A stretch of DNA of 26,034 nt from Clarireedia homoeocarpa (GCA_001465935.1 LNKV01000108.1:1-26034), one strand, 5' to 3'. Shown: positions 10,763-21,582, numbered from the stretch's first letter. The notes: generated by a model from the sequence alone, not told the origin. Numbers and translations are program-made.

Positions 10763-11365
10763 CTATTGTATAGTAGCCTTTCCTTTCACCTTAATCATAT
10801 CTTCTAATTTACATATCAACCTTTCGATCTCCGGGCGAAATATCTTCGGATCCATCTTATCCTACAATCTCTGGATCTCTCGCTTTAACTTTTGAATAGA
10901 GGTAGATATAAAGGGCAACTGATTAATCCTATACTTCATCCAGCGCCAGATCTTCTCAATTGGATTCAAATCAGGTGAGGATGGGGGCCAGTTAAAAGTC
11001 CTAATACCTTGTTCAAATTAGGCTACCCTGGTATACGTACTATATATCTTTGCACCATCCTCCATAAAGATATACTCTGGGCCAACCTTCTCAAATAGCG
11101 GGAAAACAATCGGATTAAGGACCTGCTCCTTATATACTATCGAGTTAATATTCTTATAGCCAGGTCTTTTTTCAAGGAATACTAAAGGGGATTTGTAGTC
11201 CCAATCGATTATACCCCAAATCATAATTGATACCCTCCCTGAGCGGTATACTGATTACATATAGTTTAAACACTGCTTTTTATCAGGCCGGCGGGTTACC
11301 CAAATCCTTCCCCTTTTACCTATCTCAAAAATAGCCTTATCTGACTAGTAAGCCTTCCGCCAATC
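10763..11365 (-). pseudogene. Tc1/mariner-type transposase relic with RIP-like stops
   Basis: Read on the minus strand from 11365: DWRKAY, stop, SDKAIFEIGKRGRIWVTRRP, then another stop, then SGRVSIMIWGIIDWDYKSPL, VFPLFEKVGPEYIFMEDGAK (second catalytic Asp), and after a frameshift TFNWPPSSPDLNPIEKIW (third catalytic residue region), ending at 10763. The order and motifs are those of fungal Tc1/mariner transposases. Stops sit where Trp and Gln codons are expected, a pattern typical of C-to-T change on either strand. The N-terminal HTH is missing or unrecognisable. Inactive. Confidence 0.87.
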
Positions 11366-11402
11366 ACCCCCCTTAGGGTAGGAGGCAGTATAATCACTTG
11401 TC

Positions 11403-11635
11403 CCCTTCTAGAGAGAGCCTTCTGGAAATAACCGTTAAATCTGTTTACCACGGACCACTCTTGGATCTGTTCCCTCGTGGTAAGATCACTCTTAGCTCTA
11501 TGCGTCTATGGTTCATTTACGCCGTAATTCCAGTATGCCTATAGCTGGTAAGATCACTATATGCTCTGTGCACTCATCTAAATTTAAATTCGGAAGGGAA
11601 TGTGTTGGACGCAGAACGCGATACAAACGCGTTAT
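11403..11635 (+). repeat. Dispersed repeat, copy 1 (left of the helicase fragment)
   Basis: The stretch shares nearly all bases with 21241-21471 (copy 3) and, over its first ~195 bases, with 14466-14662 (copy 2), all in the same orientation. It begins near AGAGAGAGCCTTCTGG and ends at AACGCGTTAT. Inside, TGGTAAGATCAC occurs twice about 70 bp apart, and TACCACG/CGTGGTA form an inverted pair. It carries no complete gene. The family is unknown; it may be an LTR or non-autonomous element piece. Confidence 0.88.
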
Positions 11636-11722
11636 TGTGAGAATGAAGGCATTCGGAGATGCGCTCCTAATCCGACGGATCTGAGAGCTCCGCCGGAGGC
11701 TCCGATTCATAGGTGCATTTCT

Positions 11723-11759
11723 ACGAGTCATTCTGGGCCTGACGACGAGTCATTCTGGC
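11723..11759 (+). repeat. 15-bp direct repeat at the left junction of the helicase fragment
   Basis: ACGAGTCATTCTGG occurs at 11723 and again at 11745, directly before the first helicase base at 11767. It may be a filler duplication made when the fragment was joined here. Confidence 0.5.
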
Positions 11760-11766
11760 CATTCTA

Positions 11767-14468
11767 GGTACTGGAAAGTCATTTCTTGGATCTTGGATCG
11801 TCAAAACAATTCTTGCGCAAACGAGCCTGAAGGTTTTGGTCATTAGCTTCAAAAATCATGCTCTCGACGACTTTCTGGAGGAGCTTCTCGATCTCGGAGT
11901 CGGACCCGATGTCATGGTACGTCTTGGATCGAAGTCGACTTCAAGAACTTCATCACTGCTTATGCATCATCGGCATCACCTTCGGACTGCCGATACTCGG
12001 GGGATGATAAATGCGCTTGAGCCTGAGGTGGAAGCACTTTCACAAGAATTACAAAAGGCATTTGTCAATTTCGATAGGGCGTCGATCTCTTGGAAAGATA
12101 TTCATGAATATCTGGAGTTCTCTGAAGACGACCAGCAATTTCATGAAGCCTTCACTGTCCCAGAGGAATTACCAGGGTGGAATCAGGTTGCCAAGAAGAA
12201 TAAGAAATCAAAGAGAACTACCTGTACGATCGATGGAAAGCTGGCAACGATGCCGGTGTCTTCGCCAAGTCTGCATCCCAGGCCTTCCCGAAAGTCTGGA
12301 AGATACCGGTCCCTGCAAGAGCTCGCCTTGTGGAGAAGTGGACGAGGTCACTCTTTGAAGAAAGAATTGAGATGATTCAAGAGCTGTACAAGAAGTATAG
12401 TGCAGTTCAAGAAAAGCTGATTGGCTTACGCAGCGAGCAAAAGATTGAAACTTTGCGCAAGATGCGAGTGATTGGATGCACTACCACGGCTGCCGCCATG
12501 TACAACAAATTGATTCGTGGGGCGAACCCTGATGTTGTCCTAGTAGAGGAAGCAGGAGAGATTTTGGAGAGCCATATTCTCACCGCATTGACGCCAAGTG
12601 TAAAGCAGTTGATCTTGATTGGAGACGACAAGCAGCTCCGCCCAAAAGCCAACAATTATGCTCTATCTGTTGAGAAAGGAAATGGGTATGACTTCAACAG
12701 GTCCTTGTTCGAAAGATTGATTTTGCAGGGTCAGGAGCATACAACCTTACGCATGCAGCACCGAATGCACCCAGAAATCTCAGTTCTTGTTCGAGAACTC
12801 ATGTACCCCGAACTTGTGGATGGGCCAAATACAACGAACAGAAAGCGTCCGCTTGGGGTACAAGGACGTGTTATATTTGTTAATCATACACATCCCGAGG
12901 TTGAGTCTACTGACATTGTCGATCGGCGCGAGCCTGAGCGAACAAATAGCAGACAGAATCCCTTCGAGGCGAAGATGGTTCTGAGACTAGTCAGGTATCT
13001 GAGCCAACGTAGCTAATCCCTTTCGTGTTCTTGTCCGTCCCCCGATTTAATGCTTGTCGATTATTGAAAAGATACAACTCTTCTCGTCTCTCTTCATCAT
13101 ATGGCACTTTACTAACTCGTATTAGAGGGTTATGGAAGCGAGAAACTAGTAGTACTCACGCCATACCTTGGTCAGTTGCGTTTACTCCAAGAATACCTGA
13201 GTGAAGACAACGACCCATGGCTGAACGATTTGGACTCGTTTGAACTTCTTCAAGCGGGTCTCATGACAAGGGCAGCAGCCAATGTTGACAAAGGTCGACT
13301 TCGAATCTCAACCATCGGTAATTATTTCCCATTTCTTTGTCGTTATACAACTGATCATCCGCAGATAATTACCAAGGCGAAGAGAGCGACATAGTCATTG
13401 TGTCCCTAACTCGAAGTAACGAAAGAGGCGACATTGGATTCATGAACGCGCCTGAGCGACTAAACGTTTTGCTATCTAGAGCGCGCTGTGACCTGATCAT
13501 GATTGGCAACGAAGAAACATTTATGGCAAGCAAGACGGGCGGGGAAACGTGGACCAAATTCCTCAAGTCACTACAAGCGAAAGGATGTCTGCATGATGGG
13601 CTGCCAATACGGTGTGAGAAGCATCCGGACAAGGCATATCTTTTGAAAGGCCCAGATGATTTTGATCATTTTTGTCCAGATGGTGGATGCTCAGAACCCT
13701 GGTATGTGTTGGCTATTGCTCCCAACGCTTCGTTGAGTTTGCCGCTAATAAGAAACAAGTGGACAACTACTGAAATGCAATCGCCACAAATGCATCCGTC
13801 GATGCCATCGTATTGACGATCATAAGAACGTGGAATGCAAACGCACTCTCGAAAAGACTTGTGAGACGGGACACAAGACTAGCTTCCCATGCGGGAAATC
13901 GAAGGAAGCATGTGCTAAGTGCATCGAGGAGCAAAAGGCGCTTGAGCGCAGGGTAAAGAGAGACTTCGAGCTCGAAAAGCAACGATTGCAAGCTCAGGCA
14001 CAATACGCAACTGAACTTCAGCAGATCCAGGACGAAATTGAACACTACAAGCGAGTCAGAAAAATTGCCGAAGAGGAAGAGCAAGCCAAGAAGCATCTCA
14101 GTCAACAGAAGAATGATCTTGCTGCGCTCAAAGAAGCGTCCAAAAGGTTTGCGGAATTGAAGTCTGCGGAGAAAGCACGAGAGTTAGAGTCGGAGAAGCG
14201 AAAAGCTGCGAAGAAGTCTAAAGTTCCCTCACAGACCAGAGACCCCAACCAGCCTTGGTCTCCTCCGACGACGGCCAAGGAGGAATGGGAGCTACTCAAG
14301 CAAACGGAACTCGCTAAGAGTGAGCCGCTAGATGAGTTGATGGATATGATTGGACTCGAAGATGTGAAGCAGGAATTTTTGTCTATCAAGGCGAAGGTTG
14401 ACACCTCCGTCTGGCAAGGAGTATCTCTCTCCAAAGACAGGTTCGGGTGTTCACTTCTTGGGAATCCT
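11767..14468 (+). pseudogene. Fragment of an NFX1-type zinc-finger SF1 helicase fused to an AAA+ domain
   Basis: Coding blocks are 11767-13008, 13126-13317, 13365-13701 and 13760-14468. The three GT-AG introns (117, 47, 58 nt) restore frame. It starts inside the helicase P-loop (GTGKSFLGSWIVKTIL), then SFKNHALDDFLEELL, the motif II region VVLVEEAGEI, LIGDDKQLRPK (usually GDHKQLRPK), MQHRMHPE, IDNYQGEESDIVIVSL and PERLNVLLSRAR. Next come NFX1-type cysteines (CNRHKCIRRCH), a charged coiled coil, and the start of a CbbX/SpoVK-like AAA+ module (GLEDVKQEFLSIKAK, FGCSLLGNP) that stops just before its own P-loop GTGKT. One frameshift near 12215 breaks the first block. With no start, no 3' half and a frameshift, it cannot make the full protein. 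UPF1/ZNFX1-like relatives act in RNA surveillance; the intact source gene is not in this window. Confidence 0.9.
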
Positions 14469-14662
14469 CCAGGGGGAGTGCGCTGGTATTAACCGTTAAA
14501 TCTGTTTACCACGGACCACTTTTGGATCTGTGCCCTCGTGGTAAGATCACTCTGAGCTCTATGCGTCTATAGTTCATTTACGCCGTAATTCCAGTATGTC
14601 TATAGCTGGTAAGATCACCATATGCTCTGTGCACTCATCTAATTTTGAAGTCGGAAGGGAAT
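14466..14662 (+). repeat. Dispersed repeat, copy 2 (right of the helicase fragment)
   Basis: It aligns with copy 3 from CCTCCAG onward (CCTCCAGGGGGAGTGCGCTGG here against CCTCCAGAGAGAGCC plus TTCTGG there) and ends at GGAAGGGAAT, short of the 3' end shared by copies 1 and 3. The AAA+ reading frame runs into it and stops at 14490. The minus strand keeps an open frame LDECTEHMVILPAIDILE, also open in copy 1. Confidence 0.86.
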
Positions 14663-15242
14663 AGTGGGGCCAGTTGGTGTGGAGGGCTGGTTCGTGAACG
14701 TTAATTGATTTCTCGACTTCGAATGCCCCAAATCGAACCAGATGAAGTATGAAAATGTGACTAACCCCTCTCTTACTGCCCTTCTGTAAGGAGAAGCTAC
14801 CGCGACCGCGCTGTCGCTGTCGCTCGAGGTGTATGATCACGATAGTGTACTAGTCCCAAAAGCGTAACTGTCTATATTATATGAACTAACCTTACCCATT
14901 CGGAGTTCATCAGTACTCCCTTTCCGATATATAGTTAAAGTACCTTCCAGCAAAATAACCCTAACTAGAGGCCCGCGGCATTTTCTACAAAACATTGGGC
15001 GGTGAGTACGTTCGCGCTATATATATATGCAGGTGGTGTGTTAAATATAGTTACTCTACATGTCAGGTAACTATATTCGAAGCCCATCGCAATATACATC
15101 TTGACCGAGTCAGCTAAGACACTCTACTTCAAGACACCAACTCAGTATATCCTTGCCTGGACCACATCGCGAGAGTGCGCTACAGCAATTTCTGACACTA
15201 ACCACAGGTACTGTAACCCATATTCGTATCGAACTAATTCCT
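14663..15242. other. Intergenic stretch with no recognisable gene
   Basis: About 580 bases of mixed composition. It holds a run of ATATATAT near 15018 and no open frame that resembles a family. It is the 3' flank of the DUF6594-type gene on the minus strand. Confidence 0.45.
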
Positions 15243-16161
15243 TCAGGATAGATTAGACCAGAGAGCCGAAAGAACAGCTGCATAGGCCGCAGAAATTGCC
15301 ATCATCTCCAAGTTTGATATCCTCAATGCGACTGCCACAAGGAAAGAGAAAACCAGTATACAGACGGATATCACGGCCAGTTGCTTGCTCTTGAGACTCG
15401 GGTTAGATAGAGCGATGAGAGGAGCAAGAAGGAAAGTGGCCATAACTATCGCCGTGAGCGCCCGCCCGAGAACTTCGGCTATAAGGACACTATTCTGATA
15501 TGACCACCGATGACCCTTGGTGGGAGGATCTAATGCTTCTATATTCCCGCTAGATCTCTTCAATAATCTCCAGTATCGGAAAGAGCGCAGCCACTTGTGA
15601 ATACGTCGCTGAAAGGGGTCGGTACGAGACCGTGATATCAGATCCAGTCGCAAGAGCCTCGTTTTATACTTTTCATATAAACTAAGATCAGTACGAGTAC
15701 TAGATTGTTTCTCATCGTCTAGCAGAGAGAAAGTCTCCATGGCCATAATGTGATTAAAGGCGGCGAGTGCCTCGTCTAGAAGGTTAAGTTAATAAGATAG
15801 GAGAGAAATAATACTTGGATAATATCATAGTTTACATACCATACTGTCTGAGTAGATCGCGAAGCTTTAGTACCAAACCTTCGGTTATCGTGGCCTCTAA
15901 TTTTGGCGTGTTTGGGTCTCTCTTGCTGTGTTGAAGGCCTAGTCGATCGATAGGCGAGATATCCAACTGGAGGCTCAGGCCAGCCTGGTAGATAGTATGG
16001 TCTAAATCAGCGATTTCGTCCTCGAGAAAACGAAGATTCAAGAGATGAGTGGTCTTAAACCGGCGAAATCCATATAGCGTGAGGGTATTATCGTCGGTAG
16101 CCGCTTGCCAATGCTTAGCGAACTTCATAGCTAACGAGTTATTGGACTCCTGTGTAGTCAT
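15243..16161 (-). CDS. DUF6594-type membrane protein, 2 exons
   Basis: Exons 16161-15840 and 15775-15243; the 64-nt intron (GTATGT to CTAG) joins LLRQYG to DEALAAFNHIMAMETF in frame, giving 284 residues. The N-terminal half starts YGFRRFKTTHLLNLRFLEDE and is rich in helices, as in the fungal DUF6594 family. The C-terminus has three closely spaced hydrophobic helices at about 213-230, 240-258 and 263-280, ending AAYAAVLSALWSNLS. This architecture (cytosolic helical part plus terminal membrane hairpins) is typical of DUF6594; no biochemical role is established to my knowledge. It is divergently arranged with the NLR at 17457. It could be an independent accessory gene or a functional partner; the sequence does not decide. 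Confidence 0.84.
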
Positions 16162-16307
16162 ATTAAAGAGAGTAAAGTAGAAGAATTAAACGAAAGACTG
16201 AACAGACAGTCGAGAACTAGAACCCCTAACCAAGATGGTTTAATTATTTATTACGCCAGCATGCACTTTAACACGGCTTTGGAAGCAAAGGGAGTGTTTA
16301 TAATGGC

Positions 16308-17310
16308 TACTATATATATGTGCAGGCCGACGACATAGGTATAGCCGCCGGGTAACTTGCTATACCGAGAGACGGGCTGGAAGTCAGACCCTGATGACCA
16401 AGGCTCAATCGTGGTAACATCGAAATCCAATTGCTGTTCTATAAAGTAACAGCTTACATGCATATGCAGACTAGCCGCAGAGGTGGAGCAGTTGGGCAAC
16501 TTGCCATCGAAAGGCAGTGGGCAGAACCTTCTTTAATAAAGCTGGACTGCAGCGATATCGAAAACTATTCACGGTTATATGCAGCAGTAGCTTGTATGTA
16601 TATGCAATACAGATCAGCAGCGCAGGCATAGCCCGGCAATTTTGCCATACCACAAGACAGACTCTATTGTCAGGTGATCAACATTATATAAACCCTGTAT
16701 TCTCGGGTTACACTGCCTTCAGAGCATCTACCCCTCTACACACTCATTCAAGGGGTCCCCTGTGCCTATATAATTGGCCTATTTAACACACTGTAGAGCT
16801 CTTGGCTCTTGAGACAAAATTATATGCTTTTTAGCCATGATTGTCACCAGTACTGTGATTCCCTGAGTTCAGTATCTATTTGATAAGCCTCAATTGATAA
16901 GCCTCAATCACGGCGATATTGAAATCCAGTTGCCGTCCTATGCAATCGTAGCTTACATTCATGCATATGCAGTTCAGCCGTAGAGACGCATCAACCAGGT
17001 AATTTATTACACCGAATGGCAGACTAGAAGGCAGATTCTATTTGATGAGGCTTAATCGCGGCGATACCGATATCCTTTTCACCATTACATACAATAGTAA
17101 TTTAAATACATATACGGATTAACTGTAGGAATATATCCACCAACCGATTTATTATATCAAAAACATTATAAAAAACAGATTCTAATTGATGAAACTTAAT
17201 CGCGGCGATACCGAAGTCCTTTTCGCCGTTATATACAGTAGTGGCTTAAATGCATATGCAGATCAGCCGCAGAGATGTAACAGCCGGGCAATTTATCACA
17301 CCGAATAGCC
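16308..17310. repeat. Degenerate ~145-bp tandem repeats in the divergent intergenic region
   Basis: Six diverged units can be seen at about 16308, 16400, 16540, 16880, 17032 and 17176. The last two lie 144 bp apart. A full unit runs CAGATTCTATTTGATGAGGC, TTAATCGCGGCGATACCGA, then ATGCATATGCAGATCAGCCG, then GGGCAATTTATCACACCGAA. Several units keep the palindrome TGCATATGCA. The unit at 17032 is strongly shifted to A/T (for example TACATATACGG for TGCATATGCAG), as RIP would do. Short frames in this interval are by-products of the repeats. The DNA lies between the start codons of two divergent genes and so includes their promoters. Confidence 0.78.
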
Positions 17311-17456
17311 GAATTTCTAAGAAGGCTAATTATATAGCTGGTGACCCCAACCTGTCCGACTTAGAACCAACTATCCTAAATTTCCCCACCTGGCGTTGAA
17401 TACAGTTAAAATCATATTCTACTATTCTCCAATCATTCTCTAGCTCTGATAACCTG

Positions 17457-20400
17457 ATGTCGAATCCTAATGACTACACAGTGGGATGGATATGTGCAGT
17501 CACGACTGAATATGTCGCTGCACAAGAGTTTCTCGACGAGGAACACCCCGGCCTGGTTTCGCAAGACGCCAACGACAATAATATCTACGCGCTGGGTCGT
17601 ATTGCGCAGCATAACGTGGTTATTGCTTGCTTGCCCCACTGGAACTATGGCCTCGTCAGTGCAGCAAATGTGGCGAGCGATATGTTACGCACCTTTACGA
17701 ATGTGAGATTTGGACTGATGGTGGGCATCGGTGGTGGAGTCCCAACAACGCAGGATATCCGTCTTGGCGACGTCGTCGTTAGTTCGCTTGACTACGAGAA
17801 CGGCGCCGTGTTCCAGTACGACTTTGGCCAGACCGTTCAGGACAAGGCGTTCCGAGCGACAGGACATCTGGACGCCCCACCATTGCTTCTACAGGCGGCT
17901 GTACAAGACCTGAATGCCCGATATCAAAGATTGGGTAATCAGATTGACAAGTCTATTGAGGCCGTGTTGAAGAGAAATCCGCGACTGCAAAGGGAGTATC
18001 GACGACCAGATTCTACTACCGACAGGCTTTACAAGAGTACATTTGTTCACGTTGGATCATCAGACGAGAGTTGTACTGCTGTCTGTGGTGATGATGAATC
18101 AAACCTGATCATTCGAGATGCAAGGCAGGAGTATGATGATAATAACAAGGTGTATTACGGGCTCATTGCGTCAGGGAATCAGTTAATGAAGGACGCTGAA
18201 CTCCGAGATTGCCTAGCCAAGGTGAAGGGAGTGTTATGTTTTGAGACGGAAGCTGCAGGCCTAATGAACCGATTCAAATGTCTCGTCATCCGAGGGATTT
18301 GCGACTACTCCGACTCGCATAAGAATAACGAGTGGCAAGGACATGCAGCAATGGCGGCAGCTGCATACGCGAGAGACCTCCTTTATCGAATTCCACTTAA
18401 CAAAGTCGAAGCCGAGAAGAGAATTAGCGATTCTCTGTCCGATAGTTAGTTCTTCTATAGTTTCTATATTGAGTTAGTAACCATCTCCTAACAATATATA
18501 CAGTTCAAGACCATGTATCTGGAATTCGAACCACCGTTGAAACGATCGGTTCTAAATGGGACAGAGCGGAAGATATTAAGATCCTTAATTGGCTTACAAC
18601 ATTTGATTATGGTCCTCAGCAAAGCGATTTTATTGGAAAGCGACAAGCGGGAACTGGGCAGTGGCTATTAGAATCAGTAAAGTATAAAACATGGCAAGAA
18701 ACTCCACAACAAACACTGTTTTGCCCAGGAATTCCAGGAGCAGGAAAGACAGTACTTATGTCTATTGTTATCGACCATCTTACTACTCTGTTTGAGAACA
18801 ATTTAAGCATCGGAATAGGCTATCTTTATTGCAACTTCAGGCAACAGAACCAGCAGAGGGCTTTAGATTTAGTTACGAGCCTATTAAAGCAGCTGTGTCA
18901 AGAAAAGCAGGCTTTGCCAGAAACTGTCAAGCTTCTATATGAGAAGCACGAGCAGAAACGTACACGCCCTTCCTTTGACGAAATTTCAAAAACCCTCCTG
19001 TCAGTAGCTGCAACATATTCAAGGGTCTTTATCATTGCCGACGCACTTGACGAGTGCCAGCTATCTGATCGGTCAAAATTGCTGTCTGTGATTTTGAGCC
19101 TCCAGGAAAATACTGGAGCGAACTTTCTGGCCACGTCGCGACCAAATCTGAATATTGAAAAAGGATTCCATAGATATTCTTCGCTTGAGATTCTCGCAAC
19201 TACGGAAGATGTATGGAGATTCCTAGATGGTGAAATGTCGAAACTCCTAGAATTCGTAAAAAAAAATCAAGAATTGCAGAAAGACATCAAGAATAAAATT
19301 GCAGGAGCAGTTCAGGGAATGTACGTATCTTATCTACTCTTTAGGACTAAACTCATCAAATAATATTCATATAGGTTTCTTCTAGCACAGCTCTATCTGG
19401 ACTCTCTTAAAGACAAGACCTCAGCCAGAGAAGTGAAAAACGCCTTATGGGAGTTACAGAAAGAAAGCCAACAGGGATCAGACGAGAGAAGTAAGCTTAA
19501 TGCATTATCTCGAGCCTATGATGAAGCAATGGGGAGAATCAATAATCAGAGTTCAGGCTACCAAAAGCTCGCAAAAATGGTTCTATCTTGGATCACCTGT
19601 GCAAAGCGACCACTTTCTACATTAGAACTTCAGCACGCTCTTGCAACTGAGGTCAACGACTATCAACTTGATAGAGAGAACCTCCGAGAGATTGAAGATA
19701 TAGTCTCTGTGTGTGCCGGATTAGTCACTGTTGATAACCAAAGTAATATTATTCGGTTAGTCCACTATACAACACAGGAATACTTCGAGCGAACGCGAAG
19801 CAGATGGTTTCCCGATGCACAGATTAATATCACAATAATCTGCGTTTCATACCTCTCATTCAATGAATTTGAAAATGGAATTTGCCAAAGCGACGAGGAG
19901 TTTGAACAACGGCTTCAATCAAATAAGCTTTACGACTACGCAGCACATAACTGGGGACACCATGCTCGGGAGGTTCCGACTCCGTGTCAAAGTGTTATAG
20001 AATTTCTTCAGAAACAAGGCCAGGTTGAGGCATCAAGTCAAGCACTTATGGTTATCAAGCGATGGTACGATAAAGAATATAGTCAAGAAATTCCAAAGCA
20101 AATGACTGGTCTACACCTAGGTGCATACTTTGGAGTGGAAAACGCGGTAAACTTCCTACTTAGTAGTAATAGCTCTGATCCGAAAGACAGCTATAGCCGG
20201 ACGCCGCTGCACTATGCCTCTATGAAGGGCTACCTCGAGATTGTTCAGCTACTGCTTGACCATGGCGCTGACGTCAAGGCAGCAGGTAACGGAGACTGGG
20301 AAGAGACTGGATTAACCCCACTGCACTATGCTTCTCAGAATGGCTACCTCGAGATTGTTCAGCTACTGCTTGATTATGGCGCTGACGTCAAAGCAGCAAC

Positions 20401-20824
20401 TAACGGAGGCTGGCTAGAGACTGGATTAACACCACTGCACTATGCTTCTCAGGAGGGCTACCTCGAGATTGTTCAGCTGCTACTTGACTATGGCGCCAAC
20501 GTCAAAGTAGTTGATAAGGAGAGAAATACACCACTACATTATGCCTGTGAGAAGGGCCACCTCGAGATTGTTCAGCTTTTGCTTGATCATAATGCTGATA
20601 TTGAAGCAACTAACGAGGGTAGATGGACGCCGCTGCACTATGCCTCTAGATATAGCTACCTTGAGATTGTTCAGCTCTTGCTTGATCGTGGCGCCGATAT
20701 TAAGGCAGTAACTAGTGGTAACTACACGTCGCTGTACTATGCCTTTATAGATGGCAATCCCGAGATTATCCAGCTACTGCTTGATCGTGGCGCCGATGAC
20801 AAAGCAGTTAATAAAAACAAATGA
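17457..20824 (+). CDS. NLR: PNP_UDP-like / NACHT / ankyrin-repeat protein, 3 exons, complete
   Basis: Exons 17457-18444, 18504-19320 and 19375-20824; introns of 59 and 54 nt have GT-AG ends, and the product is 1,084 residues. The phosphorylase-like head (1-329) has GIGGGVP at 90-96 and FETEAAG at 262-268. NACHT follows with P-loop GIPGAGKT at 405-412 and Walker B FIIADALDE at 505-513, then a helical/winged region (HYTTQEYFER, NWGHHAR), an ankyrin cap near 845 and six ankyrin repeats (TPLHYASMKGYLEIVQLLLD and variants) to the end. It is a paralogue of the NLR at 1-4264, with both introns at equivalent codons. Oddities: the FEMEAAG Met is Thr here, and the ankyrin domain is short and partly of 38-residue units with a GDWEETGL-type insert. 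Family role: STAND receptor for non-self recognition; ligand unknown. Confidence 0.95.
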
Positions 20825-21240
20825 ACACCACGTTACAACCTAACGACATATGACCGTAGGGACCTTAGGCTCAGAGATTGGAATAGCTAATCATAGTAGA
20901 ACCCTATGTTGGTAGTCATATATTATCCAGTAGTACTAATAGTTGTGGGCATAGATAAGGTGAATGCGAATATAGCCGATATGAAGCTATAGATAATGAA
21001 TAAAGTTGGAGGTTAGAGAAGTATAAGAAGAGCCTTAAGCCCATTTAATAAGAATTAGCTATTACTATCTATATATCCCAGTATAACAAAACGTCTGTTA
21101 GAGATCAGATTAACTTTAGAATTAAGAACTAAAGAACTGTGACGAAACCACTTGAAAGCACTCAATGCAAAAGCAGATTCAACCTTAGAATATTAAACTA
21201 CAGAACTAACTAACTAATCTGGAGGGAGGACTATATATAC
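20825..21240. other. 3' flank of the NLR, LTR-like sequence
   Basis: There is no gene. AATAAA at 20999-21004 could serve polyadenylation. From about 21096 (TGTTAGAGATCAG) the DNA has features common in fungal LTRs: a TGTTA start, an imperfect ~65-bp internal duplication (GATTAACTTTAGAATTAAG / GATTCAACCTTAGAATATTA), and CTATATATA directly before dispersed-repeat copy 3. A perfect 9-bp inverted pair TCTGGAGGG (21218-21226) / CCCTCCAGA (21240-21248) frames that TATA stretch. Confidence 0.4.
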
Positions 21241-21471
21241 CCTCCAGAGAGAGCCTTCTGGAAATAACCGTTAAATCTGTTTACCACGGACCACTGTTGG
21301 ATCTGTGCCCTCGTGGTAAGATCACTCTTAGCTCTATGCGTCTATGGTTCATTTACGCCGTAATTCCAGAATGCCTATAGCTGGTAAGATCACCATATGC
21401 TCTGTGCACTCATCTAATTTTAAAGTCGGAAGGGAATGTGTTGGACGCAGAACGCGATACAAACGCGTTAT
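21241..21471 (+). repeat. Dispersed repeat, copy 3
   Basis: Nearly identical to 11403-11635 and to 14466-14662. It is the least altered copy: CCCTCC here against CCTTCT in copy 1 is a C-to-T difference. It opens with a near-palindrome TCCAGAGAGAGCCTTCTGGA at 21243-21262. It may be the right half of an LTR that starts near 21096. Confidence 0.86.
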
Positions 21472-21582
21472 GTACTCCGTGTTCTATCAAGATACCTGTT
21501 AATTTCTGCTTGGTTTAGCCCTCCTCTGCCTTCCTAGATTATCATAATGAAAATTAGACAATTGTAAAGAATTACAGTCACA

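Noticed and set aside
12215..12225. Frameshift in the helicase fragment as a further intron
   Set aside because: The frames meet with only a one-base offset and no room for an intron; a single indel is simpler.
14460..14492. A hybrid P-loop GNPPGG formed by recombination between the helicase and AAA+ P-loops
   Set aside because: The CCTCCAG string that creates the extra Pro also begins repeat copy 3 at 21241, so it belongs to the repeat, not to a second P-loop.
14955..14966. Telomere-like ATAACCCTAACT (also TAACCCTAAT near 22820)
   Set aside because: Less than two CCCTAA units at each place; too short to indicate a telomere or an interstitial array.
16251..16786. Several short frames on both strands
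   Set aside because: They fall in the degenerate tandem repeats and have no protein-like conservation between units.
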